Shown here in pieces: positions 20,801-32,800 of a stretch of DNA of 64,000 nucleotides. A program made the translations under genes and the position numbers. Each line of letters opens with the position of its first letter. The stretch's first letter is position 1. Location: the NCBI GenBank assembly GCA_949317995.1, contig OX439043.1, positions 62,451,339 through 62,515,338 on the forward strand. The letters are read 5' to 3'. Origin of the DNA: Acholoe squamosa. Taxonomy: Eukaryota > Annelida > Polychaeta > Phyllodocida > Polynoidae. Under the pieces are notes generated by a model, which worked only from the letters and a program-made list of their open reading frames with translations, had not been told where the DNA came from and searched no databases.

Positions 20801-23800
20801 TATTCTAAACCACGTGTACGACCGTTCTGGCACACGCATGTAGAACATCAGAATTATTTTGAATCTTAAAGAAAATAAAGGAAGAAACCAAATTAAAAAT
20901 ATTAAGAATTTGAGGACCCGATTCTCCCGTAGATTTTCATCGTGTGAATGATACCGAAAGACATTGTCTAAACTACCGGTACCATATTTTCACAACAACT
21001 GCATTTATTCGCAACATCTTGTGACTGGCAATTGAGTGAATGGAATGGACATGCTGTGTAGTATAACTTTAATAATCACCTTTATTTGTGTGCATGGCAT
21101 GCTTATGGCAGCCAGATAACTAGTAGTTCAGTGAAAGATTGATAATTGTGTAAGTATCATGACATAACTTAATCTTACCCAGAGAAGAGTTTTCTGTTTC
21201 CGCTTGCATTAAACATCAATAAATACTATCAAAACAGTATGACTTATCTGGTAGTTAAGCTAGATTTTTTTGACTAATTAATTGGTGGCTATGATAACTA
21301 TGCTAACCAGTTTGAATTTATATGTTGAGACTAGTGTGTGTGACATCTAAAGCTTTAGATGCTTAAGTCATTTATAAGACAACAATAATATTGAACTACC
21401 TGCTGTATTTTGCTTATCTTGCAACTGGCCAGCAAACCAGTATTTTATTTCACCCCTGTATTGGTACTTTGTGTTTTTGAATAGAATAAGTCATTTTGAG
21501 GTTTCATGATTGGTGACTATCATCTTAACTTGTTCTATTTCAATTTCGAGTTTAGGATTTTAATTTTGAGATTTGGTGTAGGCGCATTTTACAATTGTAT
21601 ATCGGTATGCAATGATTGATAAAGCATAATTTACCTTCAGGATGTTCATATCTGAATTTGTTTGAACGAGGCTTTTGCTTAGAAATTTCCTGTGTCTAAG
21701 AAAAGATATCCGGGGATAAAATGATATGTCATGAAGATAAAATCACTACCGTAAAGGCCTGCGTATAAGCCGCGCCGGTGCATACAGTAGTTGCCTATTT
21801 AAGTACCAGTCTCAAATAAACGCCAGCTGTACAGTGGTTCTTAAATTGAAATTTACACCATAAACTCGTATAAGCCACACCCTGAGTTTGGACAACCAAA
21901 CAAGCCGAATCATGGGTCTTCTTTGCAAATGGCCCATAGCGTAGATGCAGAGCTGTACGGTAGTGAAGTGTTTGTCATGATTTATTGAGTTCTGATACAC
22001 TGGCTGTATTAGACTGGCTTATTCTACCTCTTTTTAGCCTTAGGCAATTCTGTCTAAATTTGGGAGGTCATGTTGTGGAAAGTGACTGGTAACTATTTCC
22101 TATATGAAATATGGTAGTTAATATTTTTGCCAAATTTAGATACTCCCCCAAGTCTCAAGTAATTTCCATTTTGACTTAAGTACAGAAATGACAAAAAGTG
22201 CAACATTATAGAGGTATAATAAGCTATACAATCTTTCTGTAACATTATTACCTAAAGTTGAGTGGCATCTGTATGAAATTGTGTGTACTTAAAAAAGAGG
22301 ACTCTGTTTTCTCTCAAACTTCGCATGGACTACCCGACATTACAGAGTATCGAGCAACATTAATAGTTGATGTCATTACTAGTTTGTGATATTAGCTCCC
22401 CTTAACACAATAACCATTGTTTCCCTCTCCAACCCATTGCTGCACTGCGCTCTTACATGACAGCTAAAAACGCTGGAGGAAGAAAAGAAGGATACCAAAC
22501 CAGAACATGCAGCCAAAGACAGCACCCCTCGTGTTCGGTCTGCAGGGGCAAAACGCTCTACTGCTACCCCAAAAGAAAGGGCCTCACTAGCACCCTCCAG
22601 TAGTAGGCGTGAAAAGCTGCCCCGCTCGCCAAGCAACAGTAGTGTAGGCACTGATGAGGTTGAGCAGAAAGAGGCAAAGGAGACAAAGGTTGCTGCTGAG
22701 AAAGCGGCTGTCGCTAAAGCAGCTGTCGCTGGGGCATCAGCTGCACCTCAGACGATCGCAGAAGAACGGGCTCCCCGCCAGGCGCCTCCACCAGGTAGCA
22801 GCACTATACCGCACTGTGTTGTCTGGGCCTCTTGACCTTGTGGCTTTTAGTGAGCATGACCTTGACCTCTTGACATTTGGAGGAACAATCTAAGAGAGAT
22901 CATTAGGAATGTTTATAAAACTTAATATTTTGATGGAAGTTTTTTCCAACTCTATTCTGAATCAAGAAATTTTACCTCACACCAGGAAATGAAGTGTTTA
23001 CTGGTAATAACGATCTCACTTAGTTTCCTCTGAATGTGTGCATGAGTATTTATAATGATAAATTTATTTTGATTTTACATCTTCATGTACATTTTCATTA
23101 AGGGTAGCATCTTTGATTCAATTATTGAAATGAAGCAGGTGATAATCCTTTGCATTTTGAAGTGTGTGTTGACGTTATAATACATAATAAAAAGGACAAA
23201 AAGAAAATACTCTTGTTAGAAAAAGACCTGACAGAATATATAATTTAGTTTGTAATCTAAGACAATCGAATTGGAATCAGAGATGTAACTTGTCATTGTA
23301 CATGAAGATATTTCCAGGTTATCAAGGATACCAGTTCCAGCACCCTCTTTTATTGATTACCATACCCTGTCTCCTTTATTATAAGTCCCATGGTGATTGT
23401 GTACACTTAGATATCGTTCCAGGTCTTGGTGTTGGCATGTCGTGTTAATATGGTGTTGTTCTAAATAGATGTCAGCTTATTTTTATTTCTGTTTTTTTCC
23501 TTTATTATTTTCTATGAAAATCCTCATAGTTGGAGGTGCTCAATGAGCTGGCCGCCCAAAGCACACCTACTGTGCCTCCGGGGAAGACTCCGGCCCGGTC
23601 AGGGATTCCTTCGGGAATTCCCACTCCTGGTTCAGGAATCCCTACCCCGGGCCGGGGACCCCCACGTGCACAAAGCATGGAAGATGTTGCTAAGCAACAG
23701 CAACAGAAACGTAGATCTATCCCTGGACTTCGACCGCCATCTAGCATCGGCAAAAGTAAGTTCACAAAACATTGCTGTTGCTTGCTTCTCGACCCTGTTT

Positions 23801-26800
23801 TATTTAGTCCCTTTGATAGCATTTGATACGGTATGTTGCAAAGATTCTTGTACTTGCATTAATTCAGCATGAATGTTAGATTTCCAATTTAGAAGTTGTG
23901 TTAGAGCTACCAGTTTGATAACCCCACTGATATTTCATTCCGCTTATAAATGTGCAGTTCATTACATGTGCGTATCTATGACCTATATTACATTGCAGCC
24001 ATCGTACCTGATATTGTTACTAAGAGTAAGAAAGAGGAGGTCAACATATAGAGATTGGGGGGGGGGTAGTAAGCTGGCCCCCTTGATTAAGTCTATAAGG
24101 CATAGGAAAAGGATAGTTAGTTCTCACTGGTGAGAAGTGTGACAATATAGGTAGTGTTATCTAGATATATTTCACCTTTCTCCTAGATACTACCAATTTT
24201 ATTTGAACTTAACTTTCACAACTTGACAAACTTGCCTAAAATTCAGGGATGCCACTTTTCCTAACAATTTCGGAATTCCGAATTTTGCACTGTTATTCTT
24301 ATAGATATTTCCTGTTAAACATTGAGAAAATTAGGATGATTTCCAAATTTTCAGCCATCAGTGAGTGGCACCTCTGCTAAATCAAATTATGCTGTAGAGA
24401 ATTAAAGTGATGGGACTCTAATTAAATCTCCAATCAGATTCAGCTGATTCTCTTTAAAAGTCCTTAGTTTAGGCAATAGTGCTTGATTCTACTTGTCATG
24501 CCTGTGTCACAACAGCTGCAGTCTGGTAATATTGACAGAGGTCATATACAGTGTGCAATGTGTGTATACATTCATACAGGTGTAAAAGGCACAATTCCAG
24601 GTCAGATTTACCAATACTACCACCATGGCTAAGTACCATGATCTATATCAGTGATGGTGGATATATGCCAGGTGGACCATAGAAAGGCAAATAGTACAAC
24701 AACATATAAGGATAATTTATTAGGAAATTATCTGTAATGCTTTATTGTGTGATTTCTTTTGGACAGGGCTAGGATAGGTACCTCCTCACTGTACGATGCA
24801 ACCACTCTGAATGACGGTTTGGCACAAAGGCTATGACGTCATTCGGAACACTGTTATTGTGTGACTTCTATTCTAAAGTTGCCATGCATAAATGAATTCT
24901 ATTAAGCGATGTGTGCCAACCAAACAGAACTCAGAGTTACCTCTAATGAGCACTGCACTCTATGTTTGTCCTTAAATAAGTAAATTTTCCCTCTCCTTGT
25001 GTTTAGAAACTGTAAAATGTATGGTTTGGACATATCGATCTAGGTGTGGTGAATGAATTCTATAAACACAGGTTTCCACTTTTGACATTTGGGGGCAGCA
25101 CTGAGCAAAACCTGTATACACATGGGTACATTGTAACTAATACCTCATACAGAGACTATAATACCACAATGTGATTAATGGTACTACCGTAATCTCCCGC
25201 GTATAAGGCGCAGCCCGCGTATAAGGCGCACCCCCAACTAAGGGAGGCCTGTCCCACGTATAAGGCGCACCCCTAAGAGCAGATTTTTGTTAATGTAGTA
25301 CTGTTCTATAGTAACCCCCCCCCCCCCTATAAGGCGCACCCCAAACTCAAGGCAATTTTCCTCCCACGTTTAAGACCCAGCAGCCTTTTGTTTGGCGTAT
25401 AAGACGCGCCTTATACGCGGGAGATTACAGTATATATCCATCATTTACTACATAGCGGCTAGTACAAACTGATATTAGGTTCCCTATGCCAGAGCAGTCT
25501 GGTCTTACAGGACTTACCTTGAAGCACACAATATATAGTATTCAGGGATACGCGTGGTCTTCTAAAGCGGATACAATTCATACACTTTTTTTGTAAGAGC
25601 GCCATTGCCTTGATGTGCTCAATTGTATTTTAGAAACGTTAAAATACCCCAGTCTGTTAAAATAATCTTATAGATACACACTCTTCACATCAGTCTCAAT
25701 TGGGAATACCACCAGACTACAAGGATAGACCCCTAACACAGCCTGAGGATGACGAGGTCCTAGAGTCAAAGAGAATACATCTTTTGTTTATGTGTCGTTC
25801 CTTGGAGTTAATTCCCAGAACGTACAGATGAATTAACCATTGCATTCATCATTGCCCTTGATCAGTGATGTAGAAATTGGAATAGGTGCATGACGTTTAC
25901 CTTCCAAGTAGAACACAAAACAACCATCCATTCATCCTCCAGACACCGCTATGGTAACTATTCCAAGTAGTAGGAGGAATTGTACCAAGGGTCATTTTTG
26001 TCTCTAACTCTTTGACCCTTGTTCCTGCCCCTAACAGCACCCTAGTTCTTTAAGGATCACATACTGCATTGATACACTATTTAATAGGCGTAGGAAGCAA
26101 ATCTTCATTGGGGGGGCCCAGGGGGGCCCACCTCGATCACATTGAATTGTTGCCTCAAGCGCAATAGCGCCTATACATACCTACAGAAAATTTGTATAGA
26201 AAAGTAATTTTTGATCACTTTTAGATCTGATTTGAGGAATTCATGTCAAATTTTTTTTTGGGGGGCCCCAGACATACTCAGGCCCCACCTCCTTTATGAT
26301 TGGCGGGGCCCAGGCCCCCCTGCCCCCCCCCTTCCTACGCCCCTGATTATCACTGTACCAAGCAGTTTTGAACATTTGCATCATGCCGATCCTTTTTGGA
26401 GTGTATCAACCCTGTAGGGTCATCATGATGCATGAATGCAGCACATGCGAGTAGACTTTCAGTGCTATATTCATGCATCATGAAGATGTACATGGGTATA
26501 AGGCTTCATGCACCACCCCATCCTTAACCCTTTAATGGCCGCTGATGCAGGAGTGTATCATGGTCGGCATGATGCGCCAATGAAGTGCTGGCGAGCAGTC
26601 TCGCCAGCACTTCATTGGAACATTATGAATGTAGCGCTGACGAGTTACTCGCCAGGGCTACATTCAAGATGTAAGGCAGTATGCACCACCTCATCCTTAA
26701 AGTGCCTTTGTGTGCCATTCATACCCTGGAGGCAGTGACTCAGAGCTTTGGTCAGCGTAGTCCTCCTGTGGGGGGTAGGTGGTGGTAGGGGGTGTCACGC

Positions 26801-29800
26801 TTGTTGAGTTCACTTAGGGATTGCACTTAGAGATGTGGGTATCCAGCTGTCTGCTATCTCTGCTCTAAGCCTTTCTTTGCTCAACAGAAAAGGTTCTACT
26901 ATCTGTTTCTATGATTGCTGGTTTTACCTATGATAGAAGTACACATGTAACATCTCTACTGCAGTGGTTAGGAAAACAGGGATATATACACGTATGGGAA
27001 AATTTGTGGTGGTAATGATTAATTTATACTACCGTAAACTCCCGCGTATAAGATGCGTCCTCTACGCCAAACAAAATGCTGGGGGGTCTTATAGCTTTCT
27101 CTCAAGTTGGGTGTGCGTCTTATATGAGGGGTAATTTTACTATAGAACAGTACTGGATTTACAAAATTGAGCTTTAAAATGTGCGTCTTATACGCGAAAA
27201 TGCATGTGCTGAGTTTGGGGTGCGTCTTATACGTGCAGCGCGTCTTCTACGCGGGAGATTACGGTAGTTCTTTTTACTAAGGTGATATCATCCTTAAAGT
27301 CACAATCCATAATATGGCATACTTCACACGATAAGATAACTTCAACATGCACTGTGTCCCATATATATTGTGATGGGAAGTATGCCTAACAGTGTGAATT
27401 TTAGGAATATAGCTTCACAGCTAGTACAATACATATTTGGGTTCTGTCACCTCATAGTAAAAACGTTACCGGTACTAACAAAGAATATGACCCCTGGCTT
27501 TGATATTTGTCTCAAGAAAGTGAGATTTGCCTTAAGGCAGGCCATACGTATAAATCCATCAATGTTCTCCATAGTATGTGGCTTGTGTGTCCTGAGTGTA
27601 TAAAGGACAGTCCACTTGTCCATATATCCTTAGTACATGACTATCTCACAGATGAAGTGGTTCTGGAGGTGACAGGGCTGGTCGTTCCACTGGTAGTGGT
27701 AAGATCTTTCCAGCTCCATACAATGTTCATTAAGACGTCCATTATCCGGTTGGTAAATGTGCCAGTTGGTGTAGGTAAAAGGCGCTAGGCTACCGACCCA
27801 CCGCCATTCACCCTCTGCCGCTATGTCATTACCGCCTGTCCAGAAACTCCGTCGAAACAGCTCTGAAATTTAAAAGATAAAAAAGATAAAAATGGTTCTG
27901 GTGTTAAGCTTTGCTAGGTAATCTCACCTATTGAATAAATAATTGGACTAGATGATAGGGCTTGAACCACAGTTGATAATGAAAATAAAGTTTTCAGCAA
28001 ATAACCCACCCTAGCTCTTTGACGCAGTAAATTCACACCTAAAGGTGGGGGGGGGGGGGGATCTCTGCTCTTAGTAGACAGAATGAGCCAAAATGATGCT
28101 CTGAAACACTTCAAAGTAAATTTGTGGGTGTAGTATAGTGGACCGGTGTAGTGACAGGTATACTGAATCTACCACAACCCATGACAGGTACAGGTACCAA
28201 GAGTAAACCCTTTAGTGATCCCATGATACTTTCACAGTCAGTTTTTTTTTTTATCTTCTTGATGTACCAATGCAATGCTGGGCAAATCTGTCTCCAGAAC
28301 TGCATTGGTGCTTCACGCTGATCTTTTGGTAGTATGTCCACTCCATAGGTGCATCAATGCAGCGTAGGTGAGTTACTCGCCGGGAATGTATAAATTTTTA
28401 TGCATCATGACAAGGACATGCTACATTTAAGTACTATGTGCAGTGGCGGATTTAGAGGGGGGGGGGCGCGGGGCCCGCGCACCCCCCTTTTTTCAGTACT
28501 TAATAGTTTAATTACATATTTTGGACCCCAAAATGTGCTCAGAAATAGGGGGTGCGCCCCCTCCTTTTGAGCCGCGCCCCCTCCTTTTCCAGATCCTGGA
28601 TCCACCACTGAATTGTGGCCCTCAGAGTTGAGTAAACATTGGGATAGATACCTTACACTGTGAGGAGGTGCTCAGTACATGTTTTGTATATTTCACCTTG
28701 AGCTGCTCATTGTGGGCAGACTCTCCTTTACCTAAACAAATCCTGAGAGCTGCTCTTGTCGAGAGTGAGAGGAGAGTCACACTTTTTTTCTCTCTTTCCT
28801 TTTCATTTCTCCGCACCCCCTCCCCATTTTCCCCTTCTTTTAGCGGAGGGGGCAGGAGACGCCATATATTAGAAATGCCACTTTTCCTGTTTTATCAGGA
28901 ATTCCTGGTTTTGATTCCATGATTTCTGTATTGAATTATGTTAAATTCATAGGAAAATGTGTCTTAAGTCCAGTTTACCTGTTTTTTGTCGGCCAGTGAG
29001 TGGTATCTCTGGTATATAGACAGGGTTCGACATGCACTAATCTAATCAAAATTGCCAGAGTTTGATACAACAATCTACGGAAGAGCATTAACCAATCCCA
29101 CTGGGGAGATATGAGATTCCAGAACTGACCCAAATGTTCCCAAGCCTGCTGATGTTCTCAAGGCGTTCGAAACTGTTACACCTACTGCATTTGCACCTGT
29201 AATTCCCATTAGTGATGCATGAAGGTGTGTTATAGACGTGGATTGGGTAGCAGCAGAAGCTATAAGACACTGATGGCATCCCTATGGCCCTACTACCCCC
29301 TAGGTAGTGGTCATAGGTGAGTTGATGCTACAGCATCTAACCCCACCCCCTACTGAAAATTGCTCTCCAAGCAGATACTTTGTCTACCATAGTGAGCAGT
29401 TTCCTGCTTGGAGATCATATGAGGGTAAACATCTTTGACTGACAAACGCTGCTGACGCTGGATGTTTTTGTCGGTTCTTTTCATCCTAATGATCAGTTAG
29501 TTGTCCGGAAAGATGGACAACCTGAACAAATGAAGCTAGCATGTTTTCCTCAGAAAACAAAAGAAAAAAAAAGAAAAGGATTGGCATCGCCCCCCCCCCT
29601 CATAATTAAAAGAAAAGTAACAATCTCTTAAGATTGGCATGTAGATTACATATGATTCTAGAGCAGATAAAAAAGGACAAACATGTATTGCTGTTAGGAC
29701 TTTGGTAAACCTTATGGGGGTATACTCTTAGCTCCTGATGTTATAGTAAGATTTATGATTTATGCCCAAGGTTATGACCTTTTCTGGGGCATTGTGTTCT

Positions 29801-32800
29801 AGATAGGCTGAATCAAATATAGCCCAGAAAATGAAGTCCTAGAATACTTTAGAATTACCATGCAGCTTTACTACCGAAGTAGTGTTACATACGGGCTTCT
29901 CACCTTTATGTTGGCGTGCATAGTTCATGAGATATTTCATCTCGTGTCGGTCCTGGATGGTGACCAGGCTGGCCCCAATACTCATACAGTAGGCCTGGGA
30001 GTCCACCCAGGACGCGTGCATCTGACTGAACTTGTAGCATGATCTGAAGTACCGCACAAACCCATTAGGGCAGATCACTTCATGTTGGCGAGGCCGCCGC
30101 CCAGCTGGAATTAGAAGGGAATATTACAGTTAGGCAATGTATCTTAATATCTAGCTGATGATGGACAAGCCCTACTTAGAATTTGAAAAATTAATTGTTA
30201 TCCCGATAATGACATAACATGTAGCATGCACTATGATTAAAATCCCATGGCATAAGAGTGAGAGTGTGTTTTGGCATAGGAGACATTTCAGCCTTTTGAA
30301 TTGAAGTTGAAGGATTATTTCATTGGGCAGAAAATCGCTATGCAGTGTTATGGCAAAGAAAGTAGCAGGTCTTTAAATGGCTTCACTGCCTCAGAGAAAC
30401 GCATAACTATATAAATCGACTCCTGACTCCCACCTCCCCCTAGACCTCCCGCTATCAACAACTCCCTCAAAGCCAAGTAAGAGTAGAGTCAGCATGAGCT
30501 GTATCATCAACAGTAAATACAATCACAGACTCTATCCATAAAGCACCATTCCCTCACCACCCCTCATCCCACCAGGCAGTGCTCACACCAACCCCCCACG
30601 TGGTTTTCTGGGTACTATCCAGCCCCTATCTAACCCTCTACGGTAAAACCTGAACCCACATTTAAGTCGCACACCTACTCTCTACGGTAAAACCCGCACC
30701 TATGTATAAGCCACGGCCCTATTTATCAGAAAGCAAAAGTGTTAGGTACATGCCTCACCTGGGGCTTGAGAACCACCAGTTACTGACTTTGTACTCTTCT
30801 TTAGCGTTAAAACCCCCACTTATAAGTGGCACACTGAGTTAGGGTGATCCCATAGGCCAGCATCAGAGTTTGAAATTGTCTACCAGCTGTAGCTTATATG
30901 CTGAGTTTTACGTTAACTTATATTACAATTCACCAGCCTACCCTATGCGACCCTAGCGGGAGAGCGGGTACTAATTCCCCATGACCTCACACATGATTTG
31001 GGCGCTGCACACGTGCACTGAGAGCTTATCGAGCACATGCTATCTGAAGTGTGCATCGTGTTCTTATAACTGGGTTTGCTTTTGCTGTAAGTTTATGTAG
31101 GTTTATAATGAGGCTCTAGGCGGCCAATATTCCACTAATCAGTTTCCAGATTCCATGAAAATCTGTTTACTTGGATAGAGAGCAGCTCTGGCAGGGAGCA
31201 CAGCCTGGATGATGAGTACAAGGATAATTGAGTAAAGGAGCTTGCAGTAGGGGAATAGGTGCTACACTGGTATTTGAGCCTTCTGAAATCTGTTCCATCT
31301 TTTTCTCAAGCTTAATGATGTTTTCATTGGGGGAGCAGCTCAGTGTGTTGAAGTAGTTGAGGCTGGGGGAGCAGCTCATGGTGGCGATGGAGCTGGCTGC
31401 AGTGGCAGGCAGTACTAGTGTACAAAGGGGTTTGAATAGGCAGGTTTTTGTGGAGATTTCACAGAGCTGTTTTGACATTGTAACAGGGATACAGAGTTGG
31501 ACCACATGTGGGCTACCTATGTGTGCAGGCAGAAATAGATGGAACCATGAAAATAATGGTGCAGGGTAGAAGTTCAAAGAAGGGAGGTAGTCCATTTTAG
31601 GTTTGGGTTTTTGGCAATAGTTCCAATGCTCATCCCCAATCTTGGAGCTCAGATCATTGTATGTGAGAGAAAAAAAAGAAAGTATATTGTACACGAATCT
31701 GTCTGGACATAGACATTTTGCGTACCTTCATATCTTTGGTCTGGACTTTGTATGCAAATGTTTTTATATACAACGATAGGAAATAAAGTATATGAATAAG
31801 ATTTATGGTATCATTAACTTTTCATTAGATTCAACCTTTTTCCAAATAAGCTATACCACCAAATAACCCATGACAGCCTTCTCTGTGAAGTAGAGATTTA
31901 CGTTGTAATGAACACGTGGCCACATTCTCCACCCCTTCTAACACCTCTATAAACTGCTCATTCCGTGCCATTTGTTTTCTATGCTCACTAAACAAAGTAC
32001 CACCAGAACTGGTTAAGAATGTGATTTGAGAGCACTAAAAAGGTGCCTGCGCAGAAGCCGACCGGCCCAGGCATCCAATGCCATCTGTCGCTGGTGTCTG
32101 TTTGTCTGTTTCCGCTTCCAACTCACTTTTTTATGTTGGTTTTGGTGCTTGTTTTAAAGTCATCCACCATCTCCAGTAAGAAATGCATAGAAAAAAAGCT
32201 GTTATTATGCCTGTTATTTGTCTGCTACCAGCCGTGCTTCTTTTATAAATGATGGATTTGCTTAATTCATGAAAATCGCCAGGGAAAAAAATGAGAAGTA
32301 AAATATTTGAATAAACTATATTTCAAAAGTCTACGTGCTAATGAATACCTTCCACATTGTATTATATACTTCTTTACCCAGTTTGCTCCACCAAGCCAAC
32401 CTAGAAAAAGTAATAAAATTATGTTGCTCGCAAGTAAATTCCATCACTGTCAAACTTTTTGTTCGCTTAGAATTGATTATAGACCTCATTGGTTGAAATA
32501 AGGAGGAGGTTCTTTGATAGAGTGACAAACAATCTGAAGTGTACAGTAGGCAGCCAATGTTTTCTCTGGTACTGAAGATGAATTGGAGGAAGAAGTTACC
32601 TCTGGAAGCTATCTCACATTGGAGTGAATTGAACAGACTTTGCGTTGAACCTTACAGATTAAATAAGTGATAGAATTCTCAGGTGGACTTGAGTGAGTTC
32701 AATAGGTAAAGGAGAATATAAAACAAGGAAAAAGAATATAGTGAAACATATTTTAGCAATAGTATTAAAATATCCTTCCAGCTGGATCAGAACTCTGGGG

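Noticed and set aside
22379..22651. 90-codon minus-strand ORF
   Set aside because: Lies opposite dynactin exon 5a, whose plus-strand translation and splice sites are convincing.
23505..23822. 105-codon minus-strand ORF with [13 protein letters not shown] repeats
   Set aside because: Antisense shadow of the GIPTPG repeat in dynactin exon 5b.
29088..29279. Coding-like block on the minus strand near 29.1-29.3 kb (one frame reads [20 protein letters not shown])
   Set aside because: Considered as a lectin exon, but the lectin is complete without it, the frame has no clear splice sites and no family is recognised.
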